Counted from the stretch's first letter, positions 34,173-42,605 are shown. The stretch: 64,000 bases of DNA from Serinibacter salmoneus (GCF_002563925.1 NZ_PDJD01000001.1:2796973-2860972); one strand, 5' to 3'. The notes: generated by a model not told the origin, from the letters alone. A program made the numbers and translations.

Positions 34173-34924
34173 CGGTCGCTCACCGCCTTTCGACGCAGGA
34201 GGAAGACACCGACCGCCACGGCGGCGGCAGCCAGGGCCGCGAGGATGCCGACCTGCGCACCCGTGGTGGCCAGGCCGCCCGAGCTGCCGGAGCCGGAGGT
34301 GTCACCGTCCGTGCTGGACTCACTGGGATCCGTGGTGGGCTCCTCCGACTCGCTCGGGTCGGGGTCGGTGGGGTCCTCCGTCGGGTCCTCGGTGGGGTCC
34401 TCGGTCGGCGTCTCGGTGGGGGTCTCGGTGGGGGTCGGCTCCGGAGCGGAGACCGCGACCGTCAGCTCGTCGCCCGGCCCCTCGGCCAGCGCCTCGTCCG
34501 CCCCGACCAGGGAGGTCGTGGCGACCAGGGAGGCGTCGCCGTCGGCCACCGCGGTGAAGGTGAGCGATCCCAGCGCGAGGTCACCGGCCAGGCCGGGCGA
34601 GGTGCCCAGGCGGGTGTGGGTCACGGTGACGACGCCCTCCTGCGGGGCTGCGGCGTCGTACCCGCCCTCGAGGCCGGGTGTGGCCGAGACGTAGGTCAGC
34701 AGCGCCGGGTCGTAGGCGATCTCGACGGCGTAGGAGTAGAGGTCCTCAGCCGCGACAGCGGCCAGATCGAGGGTGATCTCCTCGCCGACCATCACCTCGG
34801 TGGGGCCGGCGAGGGTGAGTTCCTCGGCGGCGGGAGCGGCGAGAGCGGCGGGCGCGAGGGCGCCGACGAGCAACGCCCCACCCCCTGCCGTGGCCACCGC
34901 ACGCAGTGTGGAGCGTGAATGCAC
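34169..34924 (-). CDS. Surface-anchored cohesin-domain protein
   Basis: A 251-residue exported protein. The signal peptide is cleaved after LAPAALA. A cohesin-type beta-sandwich spans about 33-155 (EVMVGEEITLDLAAVAAEDL, SYAVEIAYDPALLTYVSAT, LGSLTFTAVADG). A Pro/Thr/Glu-Asp repeat linker follows (PTETPTEDPTEDP type), then a sortase-like LATTG signal, a membrane helix and a positive tail RRKAVSDR. The cohesin would display on the cell wall and could capture the dockerin-bearing amidase encoded directly downstream with an ATGA overlap. The start is GTG 34924 with AAAGGA nine bases upstream; the longer frame to 34969 adds an Arg-rich stretch. Confidence 0.82.
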   Translation of the reverse strand: MHSRSTLRAVATAGGGALLVGALAPAALAAPAAEELTLAGPTEVMVGEEITLDLAAVAAEDLYSYAVEIAYDPALLTYVSATPGLEGGYDAAAPQEGVVTVTHTRLGTSPGLAGDLALGSLTFTAVADGDASLVATTSLVGADEALAEGPGDELTVAVSAPEPTPTETPTETPTEDPTEDPTEDPTDPDPSESEEPTTDPSESSTDGDTSGSGSSGGLATTGAQVGILAALAAAAVAVGVFLLRRKAVSDR

Positions 34925-35210
34925 GCGCGTACGTCCTTTCCGGTGGGGTCCACGCACACGCCTGCACACGCTGCATGCACGGAACCGGGGGAGCCCCTTG
35001 CATTGAGCAGACTTTCAAGCCCGCATTGCGTGCCCGTGAGTCTCGCGTTACGCCTGCGTTGCGGTCGACGGGCGGGGGCTGTGTGTCGGGGCGGGACGGG
35101 GCACCTACGCCCAGCGAGCGTCGACGAAACCCGCGAGCGACGACGCCGGGCGGACCATCTCGCGGGCTTCGTCGTCTCTCGCGGGGCTGCGCACGGCCGG
35201 GAACGACAAA
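34925..35210. other. Gene-free stretch upstream of the cohesin operon
   Basis: About 285 bases that probably hold the cohesin-amidase promoter. Short AT-richer patches occur near 34985-35045 (TTGCATTGAGC, TTTCAAGC, GTTACGCC), but no confident -10/-35 pair or operator could be defined. No RNA gene or supported ORF is seen. Confidence 0.4.
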
Positions 35211-35237
35211 GCCCGGAACCACAAGGGTTCCGGGCTG
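35211..35237 (-). terminator. Terminator after tRNA-Ser(GCT)
   Basis: AGCCCGGAACC (35211-35221) pairs perfectly with GGTTCCGGGCT (35227-35237) around five bases. On the minus strand it is followed by TTTGT, and it lies 22 bases past the tRNA 3' end. Confidence 0.85.
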
Positions 35238-35259
35238 TTGACCGTGAGAATCACGACGC

Positions 35260-35347
35260 GGAGACGGTGGGATTTGAACCCACGGACGGGTTGCCCCGTC
35301 ACGGCCTTAGCAGGGCCGCGCACTAGACCTGACTATGCGACGTCTCC
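35260..35347 (-). tRNA. tRNA-Ser (anticodon GCT)
   Basis: An 88-base class II tRNA. Acceptor stem GGAGACG pairs with CGTCTCC plus discriminator G, the anticodon loop is CTGCTAA, there is a long serine-type variable arm, and the T-loop is GGTTCAAATCC. CCA is not encoded. It reads codons AGC/AGU. Confidence 0.95.
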
Positions 35348-35510
35348 AAGACCAGTCCCGGCCGAGGCCCGAGGGCATCTGCCACGACGGCTCCGAGCAG
35401 GGTACCCGCTCGCGGGGCGTGATCCAAACCCCGGTGGGCCCGAGGAGGTGAGCCACACCTGCAGAACCCTCTCGCGGTGGCTGCACAAGGACCTCGCGAA
35501 GCTCCGGGTG

Positions 35511-35576
35511 CACCGCGAGGCGGTTCTGCAGCCACCGCGAGGCGGTTCTGCAGCCACCGCGAGGCGGTTCTGCAGG
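35511..35576. repeat. 22-bp repeat family, locus B, three copies
   Basis: CACCGCGAGGCGGTTCTGCA plus GC at 35511, 35533 and 35555. The array ends eight bases from the stop codon (35585) of the minus-strand gene at 35585-36088. A degenerate related half-unit (GCAGAACCCTCTCGCGG) lies at about 35461-35477. Confidence 0.9.
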
Positions 35577-35584
35577 CCGCGAGG

Positions 35585-36088
35585 TCAGCCGAGGACGGCG
35601 CCCGAGCCCGAGGCGCGCGGGCCGAGCACCAGGAAGGGCCAGGTCCAGATCCGGGAGGCATCGCCGTCGAGCATCAGCCGCCACTGGAACACCTCGCCCG
35701 GCGGGAGCGGGATGCCCTGCCCGAAGTCCATGATGATGCGGGTGCGTCCCCGCATCACCGCGCGCCCCTCCCCGCCCACGCCAGCGGGGATCTGCGGCTG
35801 CTCCACCCGGGCGATCTTCGCCAGGCGCATCGCGCCGCCACCCCGCGGTGACACCAGGTCGCCGGTGGCGGTGGTCAGCGCGACCTCCACCGGGAAATCG
35901 ACGGGCAGCATGGGGTAGGGCAGCTCGACGTCCGCCACCACGGAGAACCGCGCCGTCGCGGAGCGTTCCTGCACGTAAGGGAGAGCGGAGAGACCGGCGC
36001 CGACCAGGGCGGCCTTGCCCGCGCCCTCGGCCTGCGCGAAGTCCGCCATCTGGATCCAGGCCACGGCGGCCTGAGCGATCTCGCTCAC
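35585..36088 (-). CDS. Conserved hypothetical protein, possibly DUF6941-like
   Basis: A 167-residue soluble beta-rich protein. The opening MADFAQAEGAGKAALVGAGL and the later FSVVADVELPYPMLPVDFPVEVAL are reminiscent of the DUF6941 group (ADYAxVxGGKLxVIG type starts); this is a weak match from memory. No catalytic residues are recognisable. GTG 36088 has a GAGGAG ribosome site. The frame extends to 36160 but with an unrelated Arg/His-rich leader. Its stop is followed by repeat locus B. Confidence 0.6.
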   Translation of the reverse strand: MSEIAQAAVAWIQMADFAQAEGAGKAALVGAGLSALPYVQERSATARFSVVADVELPYPMLPVDFPVEVALTTATGDLVSPRGGGAMRLAKIARVEQPQIPAGVGGEGRAVMRGRTRIIMDFGQGIPLPPGEVFQWRLMLDGDASRIWTWPFLVLGPRASGSGAVLG

Positions 36089-36287
36089 GGACAGCTCCTC
36101 ACGTCGGGTTCCCCCACTGTAGGCATGCCGCACGTGCCGCCAGCACCTCCGGCACCGCAAACACCGCCAGCACCGCGAGCCCGTTCACTCCTCGTTCACC
36201 CGCTCCCAGGAAAGCCACAGCCTCCTGCCAGCCCCACCCCATGTCCATCCGGTTCTCTTTCTCTTGAACGCAACGAAGGAGAACGAG

Positions 36288-36941
36288 ATGTCCATCGATC
36301 CCACGATCACCCTGATCCTCGCCGACCTGATCGCGGCTGCCGTGCTGACGTTCGGCCTCTACTTCCCGCGACACCGGCGCCGTGACCTGGTGGTGGCCTA
36401 CCTCGGGATCAACGTGGGCGTGTTCGCTGTCTCGGCCGCGCTGGCCAGCAGCTCGGTGGGCGCCGGCCTCGGCCTCGGTCTCCTCGGTGTGCTCTCCATC
36501 ATCCGGTTGCGCTCGGACGAGCTGAGCCAACGTGAGGTCGCCTACTACTTCGCTGCCCTCACGATCGGCCTGCTGGGCGGACTCGCCCCCGACCCGACCT
36601 GGCTCGCGATCGCCGGGATGGCGCTCGTGGTGGCCGTGATGTGGTTCGCCGACCACCCCGCGCTGCTGAGCCGGGCCCGGCAGCAGGTGATCGTCGTGGA
36701 CCGCGCGATCGCGAACGAGGACGACCTCACCTCACACCTCGCCGCCCTGCTGGACGCCAACATCCGCACCGTGAGCGTGCAGAAGCTCGACACCGTCAAC
36801 GACACCACCACGGTGGACGTGCGCTACCAGTTGCGCCGCGCACCCCGGCTCGGCGAGGCCATCGAGGCCCCGGGCAGGGCGGGCGCGGCGAGCACGGTCG
36901 CAGCAGCAACCCCCGGCCACGGAACGGAGATGACCCGATGA
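36288..36941 (+). CDS. DUF4956 membrane protein
   Basis: A 217-residue protein with four membrane helices in the first 130 residues (ITLILADLIAAAVLTFGL, VVAYLGINVGVFAVSAAL, LGLGLLGVLSIIRLRSDEL, ALTIGLLGGLAP) and a soluble ferredoxin-like tail. The LSIIRLRSDEL segment with ISQREVAYYF-like sequence matches DUF4956, a family repeatedly found with VTC polymerase-domain and CotH proteins. The start ATG 36288 follows AGGAG. It overlaps the VTC gene by ATGA. It may form the membrane part of a surface polyphosphate or phosphorylation system (inference from conserved context). Confidence 0.87.
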   Translation: MSIDPTITLILADLIAAAVLTFGLYFPRHRRRDLVVAYLGINVGVFAVSAALASSSVGAGLGLGLLGVLSIIRLRSDELSQREVAYYFAALTIGLLGGLAPDPTWLAIAGMALVVAVMWFADHPALLSRARQQVIVVDRAIANEDDLTSHLAALLDANIRTVSVQKLDTVNDTTTVDVRYQLRRAPRLGEAIEAPGRAGAASTVAAATPGHGTEMTR

Positions 36942-37726
36942 GCACCACCACCACGACCCTCGACCTCGGCGCCATGCTCCCGCAGCCCTCCATCGCCCTG
37001 CCGGATCTCATGGCGGCCGCCTCCCTCCAGGCCCGCACCGACCGCAAGTACCTGCTGCCGCTGGCCGACGCGATCGACCTGCTCACCCTCGACCTGCGCT
37101 CCGCGGAGCCGGACGCGCGGGTGCTGGAGATCGGCGGGCTGCGGACCTTCGGCTACTCCTCGCGCTACCTGGACACACCCGATCTGGAGGCCTACCGTCT
37201 CGCGGCCCACGGCCGCGGCAACCGGTACAAGGTGCGCACCCGCACCTACCTGGACTCCGGCGAGGAGTGGCTCGAGGTCAAGACCCGCGATCCGCGCGGC
37301 ACCACGATCAAGGACCGGCTCGCCCTCGGGCAGGCCGACCGGCGGGAGACCCGCACGTTCGCGCCGCGCACCGTGCAGGAGCGCACCGGCCACCGGGTCG
37401 AGGCGCTGCAGACCGCACTGGACGTGACCTACCGGCGCACCACGCTGTTCCTGCCCGGCTCGGGCAGCCGCGTGACCGTCGACACCGACCTGGCGTGGCG
37501 GGACCCGGACGGCGTGCGTCGCCGCCTGCCCGACCACGCGATCGTCGAGACCAAGACGACGGGGCGAGCCTGCGCCGTCGACCACCTGTTGTGGCGCAGC
37601 GGCATCCGCCCGCGCCGCCTGTCGAAGTACACCTGCGGCCTTGCGCTGCTGCGGCGGGAGGACCTCCCGACCAACCGCTGGCACCGCACGATCACCGCCC
37701 TCGACACCCTGAGCACCTGGAGCTAA
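36938..37726 (+). CDS. VTC-domain polyphosphate polymerase-like protein
   Basis: A 262-residue tunnel-fold (TTM/CYTH superfamily) protein with the VTC domain. Basic and acidic signature motifs: ARTDRKYLLP, YSSRYLDTPDLEAYRLA, NRYKVRTRTYLDSGEEWLEVKTR, TVDTDLAWRD and AIVETKTTG. In yeast Vtc4 these residues polymerise polyphosphate from ATP. Bacterial members are cytoplasmic, and their activity is mostly inferred. It is coupled to DUF4956 upstream and lies two bases before the Cthe_2159-like gene. Confidence 0.87.
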   Translation: MSTTTTTLDLGAMLPQPSIALPDLMAAASLQARTDRKYLLPLADAIDLLTLDLRSAEPDARVLEIGGLRTFGYSSRYLDTPDLEAYRLAAHGRGNRYKVRTRTYLDSGEEWLEVKTRDPRGTTIKDRLALGQADRRETRTFAPRTVQERTGHRVEALQTALDVTYRRTTLFLPGSGSRVTVDTDLAWRDPDGVRRRLPDHAIVETKTTGRACAVDHLLWRSGIRPRRLSKYTCGLALLRREDLPTNRWHRTITALDTLSTWS

Positions 37727-37728
37727 CG

Positions 37729-39504
37729 ATGCGATCCGTCCGCACCACCACCCGCCGGCTGAGCGCCGCGGCTGCCGCCGTCGCCGCAGCCGCCGCCCTG
37801 ACCGCCTGCACCGCGACCGAGACCACCGAGGAGGCCACCGCGAGCTCCGCAGCCGCGGAGGTCGCCGCCGCGGAGGCAACCGAGGCGGCCGAGGCGACCG
37901 AGGAGGACGACGTCGAGGAGGAGGACTCCGGGGTCGTGGCCGCCGAGGCCGTGGCCGGGGAGGACGTCGCGGCCGCGATGGCCGCCAACCTCGCCTACGA
38001 GGCCGGCGAGATCAGCGAAGAGGCCGACACCACCATCACCCTGACCGGCGACGGCGCGAGCGTGCAGGGCGAGGGCGTGAGCGTAGAGGGCTCCACGATC
38101 ACGATCACCTCCCCCGGCAGCTACCGGGTGACCGGCACCCTGCAGGACGGCGCGATCGTGGTGGACTCCGCCGCGGAGGGCGCCGTGAGCATCGTGCTCG
38201 ACGGCGCAGACCTGACCTCCTCCACCACCTCCCCCCTGCAGGTCACCGAGGCGGACAGCGTGGTGGTGGTGCTCGCGGACGGCACCAGCAACTCCCTGAC
38301 GGATGCCACCGAGTACGTCTACCCGGACGCCGAGACCGACGAGCCGAACGCGGCGCTGTTCTCCACCGCCGACCTCACCATCGGTGGCACCGGGTCGCTG
38401 ACGGTGACCGGCAACAGCAACGACGCCATCGCCTCCAAGGACGGCCTGGTCATCGCCGGGGGCGACATCACCGTGGACGCGGTGGACGACGGCGTGCGCG
38501 GCAAGGACTACCTCGTGATGACCGGCGGGTCGCTGACGGTGACCTCCGGCGGCGACGGCCTCAAGGCCGACGACGACGAGGACGCCACGGCCGGCTACAT
38601 CGCCCTGCTCGGGGGCGCAGTCGAGGTGACCGCCGGGGACGACGCGCTGACCGCCGTGACCGACGTGATCGTGGGGGCGGCGTCGCTGACCGCCACGGCG
38701 GACGACGGCGCAGCCTCCGACTCCGGGGCCAAGGGCCTGGTCGGGGACGTCAGTGTGGTCATCGGTGAGGGTGCCGAGGTAGCCGTCACCGCCACCGACG
38801 ATGCCGTGCACGCCGGCGGCGCCGCCACGATCGGCGGCGGCACCGTGACTCTGGCCAGCGGCGACGACGCGATCCACTCCGACGGCTCCGTCACCCTCTC
38901 GGGCGGCACGGCCACCGTGACCGAGGCCTACGAGGGCGTCGAGGGCGCGACGATCGCCTTCACCGGGGCCGAGGTGTCGATCACGGCCACCGACGACGGC
39001 GTGAACGCGGCCTCCGACACCGCCGCCGAGCGGTGGATCGAGATCACCGGGGGAACACTGGAGGTGCTCAGCGAGGGCGACGGCATCGACGCCAACGGGT
39101 CGATCACGATGACCGGCGGCGACGTGCTGGTGTTCGGGCCGACGACGGACCGCGAGGGCGCCCTGGACGCCGACGACGGCCTGGTGGTCGAGGGCGGCAC
39201 GCTGCTGGCGATCGGTGCGGCGGGGATGGCGGTGGCGCCGACCACCGACTCGGCGCAGGGCTGGCTCTCCGCCGAGGTGGCCGCCGCGGCCGGGTCCACG
39301 ATCACGGTGCTCGACGCCGAGGGGTCGGAGCTGGTGAGCGTCCAGACCCCGAAGACCGCGGGCTCGGTGGTGTACTCCGCCGCGGACGTGGAGTACTCCG
39401 CGACGTACACGGTGTCGGTGGACGGCGCCGAGACCACCGTGACCGCGGGTGAGCACACCGGCGGGACGGGTGGCGGCGGGATGGCCGGCGGCGGCCGCCC
39501 CTGA
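37729..39504 (+). CDS. Cthe_2159-like beta-helix carbohydrate-binding lipoprotein
   Basis: A 591-residue lipoprotein (signal peptide ending ALTACTA) with an acidic Ala/Glu-rich linker to about residue 75. The rest is a right-handed parallel beta-helix matching the Cthe_2159 (formerly DUF4353) family: repeats of the type GGDITVDAVDDGVRGKDYLV, GGSLTVTSGGDGLKADDDED and GGTVTLASGDDAIHSDGSVT. Family members bind acidic or cellulosic polysaccharides and calcium. Third gene of the DUF4956-VTC operon; the CotH kinase usually seen in such clusters is absent. The tail is Gly-rich (TGGGGMAGGG). Repeat locus C starts three bases after the stop. Confidence 0.85.
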   Translation: MRSVRTTTRRLSAAAAAVAAAAALTACTATETTEEATASSAAAEVAAAEATEAAEATEEDDVEEEDSGVVAAEAVAGEDVAAAMAANLAYEAGEISEEADTTITLTGDGASVQGEGVSVEGSTITITSPGSYRVTGTLQDGAIVVDSAAEGAVSIVLDGADLTSSTTSPLQVTEADSVVVVLADGTSNSLTDATEYVYPDAETDEPNAALFSTADLTIGGTGSLTVTGNSNDAIASKDGLVIAGGDITVDAVDDGVRGKDYLVMTGGSLTVTSGGDGLKADDDEDATAGYIALLGGAVEVTAGDDALTAVTDVIVGAASLTATADDGAASDSGAKGLVGDVSVVIGEGAEVAVTATDDAVHAGGAATIGGGTVTLASGDDAIHSDGSVTLSGGTATVTEAYEGVEGATIAFTGAEVSITATDDGVNAASDTAAERWIEITGGTLEVLSEGDGIDANGSITMTGGDVLVFGPTTDREGALDADDGLVVEGGTLLAIGAAGMAVAPTTDSAQGWLSAEVAAAAGSTITVLDAEGSELVSVQTPKTAGSVVYSAADVEYSATYTVSVDGAETTVTAGEHTGGTGGGGMAGGGRP

Positions 39505-39507
39505 CCC

Positions 39508-39573
39508 CACCGCGAGGCAGTTCTGCAGGCACCGCGAGGCGGTTGTGCCCCCACCGCGAGGCAGTTCCGCAGG
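39508..39573. repeat. 22-bp repeat family, locus C, three diverged copies
   Basis: Units at 39508, 39530 and 39552 vary around CACCGCGAGGCAGTTCTGCA plus GG. The middle one is changed to GGTTGTGCCCC. The array begins three bases after the TGA of the beta-helix gene. A diverged inverted half-unit (GGCACAACCACCTCGG) is near 39842-39857. Confidence 0.88.
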
Positions 39574-39627
39574 CGGCGTGCCCGGCACGGAGGCCGTGAG
39601 GTTTCCGGACCGGGCGTCGTCGCGCCG

Positions 39628-39667
39628 CTTCGCGCACGGCGGGTCGGCTTGGCGCACGGCGGCTGTG
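39628..39667. repeat. 20-bp repeat family, locus 1, two copies
   Basis: CTTCGCGCACGGCGGGTCGG and CTTGGCGCACGGCGGCTGTG in tandem. The same family occurs at 44484-44523. The rest of the gene-free interval 39505-39923 holds locus C, the terminator at 39889 and no supported gene. Confidence 0.8.
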
Positions 39668-39888
39668 TGAACGGCCCGCTCCGCCGACGCCTCTCTGACC
39701 TGCAGCGATCGCGCCGCCAACTCCGGCAGCGCTCTCAGAACCGCCGCGCGCGAAGCCGATCCGCCGTCAGCGAGCGGCGGCGGAGGGACCCCTGGTGGTC
39801 ATCGACGGCACTCGGCGGGGCTAGGGAGGCGACGGCGGCACCGGCACAACCACCTCGGCACAGGGACGGGGGGACCTCGCGAAGCCGA

Positions 39889-39919
39889 AGGGCCGGGACG
39901 CTGCGCGCGTCCCGGCCCT
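39889..39919 (-). terminator. Terminator after tRNA-Ser(TGA)
   Basis: AGGGCCGGGACG (39889-39900) pairs perfectly with CGTCCCGGCCCT (39908-39919), 7-base loop, four bases past the tRNA 3' end on the minus strand. Confidence 0.85.
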
Positions 39920-39923
39920 GAAG

Positions 39924-40008
39924 CGGAGAGGAGGGGATTCGAACCCCTGGTGGCTTGCACCACAACGGTTTTCAAGACCGTCACATTCGGCCGCTCTGTC
40001 ACCTCTCC
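39924..40008 (-). tRNA. tRNA-Ser (anticodon TGA)
   Basis: An 85-base class II tRNA. Acceptor GGAGAGG pairs with CCTCTCC plus discriminator G, the anticodon loop is CTTGAAA, the variable arm is long and the T-loop is GGTTCGAATCC. CCA is not encoded. It reads UCN codons (UCA and, by wobble, UCG). Confidence 0.95.
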
Positions 40009-40145
40009 CAGCCCCACCAGCGCCAACGCTCCAGCACAAGGCAGCGAGCCGCGCGGCGGGCGCCCCCATTCTGCCAGGCGACGACCCGGCCGCAGATCCT
40101 CCCCCGGCCCGGCCGACGCCCCCGACAGATGGCGTCCGGAACCGC

Positions 40146-40580
40146 TCAGATCTCCGCGAGCAGGAACAGCGGGATCAGCCGGTCGGTCTTGGTCTGGTAC
40201 TCGGCGTAGTCCGGCCACGCCTCCACGGCGCGCGCCCACCAGATCTCGCGCTCCTCACCGCTGAGTTCGCGCGCCTCGTAGTCCTTGACCACGGGACCGT
40301 CCTGCAGCATCACCTCGGGGTTGGCCACGATGTTGTGGTACCAGGCGGGGTGCTCGGGGGCGCCGCCCTTGGAGGCGACCACCACGTACTCGCCGTCGTG
40401 CTCCACGCGCATCAGCGCCGTCTTGCGCAGCTTGCCGGACTTCGCGCCGACGGTGGTCAGCACGATCACGGGCTTGCCGCGCATCTCCAGGCCCTCCTTC
40501 CCGCCGGAGGCCTCGATGAGCTCGGCCTGCTGACGGGCCCACTCGGACGTGCTCGGTGCGTACTCTCCCTGAAGTGGCAT
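40146..40580 (-). CDS. Ddn-like deazaflavin (F420)-dependent nitroreductase-family protein
   Basis: A 144-residue split-barrel protein of the Ddn/F420H2-dependent quinone reductase family. Signature segments: [39 protein letters not shown] and NPEVMLQDG. Members use reduced F420 to reduce quinones or nitro compounds near the membrane. This supports an F420-making actinobacterial host. ATG 40580 is the natural family start. It diverges from a small membrane protein gene. Confidence 0.88.
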   Translation of the reverse strand: MPLQGEYAPSTSEWARQQAELIEASGGKEGLEMRGKPVIVLTTVGAKSGKLRKTALMRVEHDGEYVVVASKGGAPEHPAWYHNIVANPEVMLQDGPVVKDYEARELSGEEREIWWARAVEAWPDYAEYQTKTDRLIPLFLLAEI

Positions 40581-40611
40581 GGCACGAGCCTACGACTGCC
40601 AGGATGGGTGC

Positions 40612-40908
40612 GTGTCCTCCGACGTCTCCGCCCTCGCGATCGCGGTCTACCTCGCGGTGGGCGTGTTCGCGGCCTGGGTGGTGGCGAGCAGTCTCGCGCG
40701 GCGAGGGCGCATCCGCCGCAGCCCCGGGCCGGCGCTGCCCTACCTCTACTCCGCGGCGAGCGTGCTCGTGGTCGGCGTGGTGCTGATGGCGCTGCGCTCC
40801 CCCACCGGCCGCTGGGTGCTGCTGGCCGGCATCGCGTTCGCCGCCTACGCGCTCTACCGCGCCCTGCGGCTGCGCCGCTGGAACCGCGAGCGCCGCGGCG
40901 CGGCCTGA
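40612..40908 (+). CDS. Small membrane protein, 98 aa
   Basis: A protein with three predicted helices (about residues 5-24, 41-60 and 64-82) and a basic C-terminal tail (RLRRWNRERRG). No family recognised; similar small actinobacterial membrane proteins are unnamed. GTG 40612 begins the hydrophobic domain; the frame reaches 40579, which would overlap the divergent gene's start. It converges with the PadR gene. Confidence 0.6.
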   Translation: MSSDVSALAIAVYLAVGVFAAWVVASSLARRGRIRRSPGPALPYLYSAASVLVVGVVLMALRSPTGRWVLLAGIAFAAYALYRALRLRRWNRERRGAA

Positions 40909-40925
40909 GGGCACGACGACGCAGC

Positions 40926-41450
40926 TCACATTCCGTCCGCGACCTCGCCCAACCACTCCAGGGCCAGGGCGTGCGAGCGCAGCCCGTACTCCAGCGTGGC
41001 GCGCTGGTAGCGGAAGATCTCGGCGTGCCTCTCGCCGACCTCCTGCGCGTCCAGGTCCCGAGCGAATGCCTGGAGGTCGGCGAGCGCGGCGGCCGCGTGC
41101 TCGCGCAGCACGCCGAGCACCTCGGCCCGCCCCTCGGCCGGCAGCAGGCCCGCGAGGTAGACCTTGGCGAGCATCGCCGTCTCCGCGCCGGCACCGGTGA
41201 GCGGTTCGCGCATCCACGCCTCCCACGCCGCGCGCCCCTGCGGCGTCACGGTGTGCACGCGGCGCCCGCGCGCCGAGCCGGGCACGGCCTCGGCCGTGAC
41301 CAGCCCGCGCTCCACCAGACCCGCGAGGGCGCGCTGGAGGCTGCCGTAGCTCGCGGCGTAGAACAGCGAGGCCCCGCCGGTGAACTGCTTGTGCAGGTCG
41401 TACAGGGACATCGGCGCGAGCATCAGCAGGCCGAGGATCACGTGCTGCAT
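40926..41450 (-). CDS. PadR-family transcriptional regulator
   Basis: A 174-residue winged-helix repressor. The N-terminal PadR signature VILGLLMLAPMSLYDLHKQF, the recognition region LFYAASYGSLQRALAGLVERGLV and the wing ARGRRVHTVTPQGRAAWEAW are clear. The C-terminal dimerisation helices span about 95-174. It diverges from the serine hydrolase gene and probably controls it. ATG 41450 has a GAGAGGA site. Confidence 0.9.
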   Translation of the reverse strand: MQHVILGLLMLAPMSLYDLHKQFTGGASLFYAASYGSLQRALAGLVERGLVTAEAVPGSARGRRVHTVTPQGRAAWEAWMREPLTGAGAETAMLAKVYLAGLLPAEGRAEVLGVLREHAAAALADLQAFARDLDAQEVGERHAEIFRYQRATLEYGLRSHALALEWLGEVADGM

Positions 41451-41470
41451 CTGGACATCCTCTCGCACGC

Positions 41471-41513
41471 CGTGGCAATATCCCTCACAGATATATCTCA
41501 AGAGAGTATAGCC
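41471..41513. promoter_or_regulatory. AT-rich divergent promoter with palindrome
   Basis: An AT-rich patch in a high-GC context, containing the perfect 10-bp palindrome AGATATATCT (41489-41498) and further ATAT/GTATA elements (CAATATCC, GAGTATAG). It is a plausible promoter and PadR operator between the regulator and the serine hydrolase; the exact site is not certain. Confidence 0.5.
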
Positions 41514-42605
41514 ATGACCGCACGCACCGTCCGCGACCCCGAGGCGCTCGCCCGCGCACTGCGCCGGGCCACCGACAACGCCACCCACCACCGCGCCCGC
41601 CGAGCCGCCGGGCTCCCCGCCCCGCAGGTGCTCGTGGACGCCCCCGGCCTCACCTTCACCAGCGGCGAGACCGACCGCCGCTTCCACGCCGCGAGCGTGG
41701 GGAAGATGATGACCGCCACCCTCGCCTTCGACCTGGCCGAGCGCGGCCGGCTCGACCTGGACGCCCCCGTCACCGCTCTGGTGCCCGAGCAGGAGGCCCG
41801 CGGCCTGTTCGCCGGCCCCGGCGTCACCCCGCGCCACCTGCTCACCCACACCAGCGGCGCGGCCGACTACTTCGAGGACCCCGCCGCCGGCATCCCCTTC
41901 CCCGAGCGTCTGCGCCGCGACCCCGAGCACCGCTACACGCCCGAGAAGCTCCTCGCCATCACCCGCGAGCACCAGCACCCCGTCGCCGCCCCCGGCGAGC
42001 GCTTCCACTACTCCGACACCGGGTACGTGCTGCTCGCGCGCATCCTGGAGGAGGCGGGCGGCGCGGGCCTCGGCGCCCAGCTGCACGAGCGGATCTTCAC
42101 CCCCGCCGGGATGGGCGAGACCTGCCTGCTGTTCCACACCCTGCCGGGTGGGGCGCCCAGCACGAGCCCCACCCCGGGCGCGGACCTCGACCTGGCGCCC
42201 CTCGTCGTCGACGGCCTCGACCTCAGCCGCGCGTCCGCGTTGAGCTGCGACTGGGGCGGCGGTGGCGTGGTCACCACCCTGGCGGACCTGCGCGCCTTCG
42301 CCGCCGCCTGGCGCGCCGGTGCCCTCATCGGCGAGGCGTCCCGCGCCGCAATGACCGAGACGACCCACCGTTTCCGTGCCGGCATCCGCTACGGCGCCGG
42401 CGCCATGCGGTTGCGCTACCGGGAGTTCTTCCCCCTGTTGTTCGGGATGCCGAGCCCGGTGGGGCACCTGGGCGTGACCGGCGCACACCTGTTCTTCGAC
42501 GAGCGCGTGACCCTCGTGCTGAACGCGCACAGCACCGCCGAGATGACCCGCAGCTTCCGGCTGCACATCCGCCTGATGCAGGCCACCGTCCGCGCCCTGC
42601 GCTGA
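41514..42605 (+). CDS. Serine hydrolase, beta-lactamase/PBP4* class
   Basis: A 363-residue class C-like serine hydrolase. The catalytic Ser-x-x-Lys is AASVGKMMTATL and the Tyr motif is HYSDTGYVLLARILEE; supporting motifs are HLLTHTSGAADYF and the C-terminal GHLGVTGAHLFF, which plays the KTG-like role. There is no signal peptide, so it is probably cytoplasmic and acts on small esters or amides, not on peptidoglycan. It diverges from the PadR gene, with a shared AT-rich control region. ATG 41514 follows AGAGAG. Confidence 0.85.
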   Translation: MTARTVRDPEALARALRRATDNATHHRARRAAGLPAPQVLVDAPGLTFTSGETDRRFHAASVGKMMTATLAFDLAERGRLDLDAPVTALVPEQEARGLFAGPGVTPRHLLTHTSGAADYFEDPAAGIPFPERLRRDPEHRYTPEKLLAITREHQHPVAAPGERFHYSDTGYVLLARILEEAGGAGLGAQLHERIFTPAGMGETCLLFHTLPGGAPSTSPTPGADLDLAPLVVDGLDLSRASALSCDWGGGGVVTTLADLRAFAAAWRAGALIGEASRAAMTETTHRFRAGIRYGAGAMRLRYREFFPLLFGMPSPVGHLGVTGAHLFFDERVTLVLNAHSTAEMTRSFRLHIRLMQATVRALR

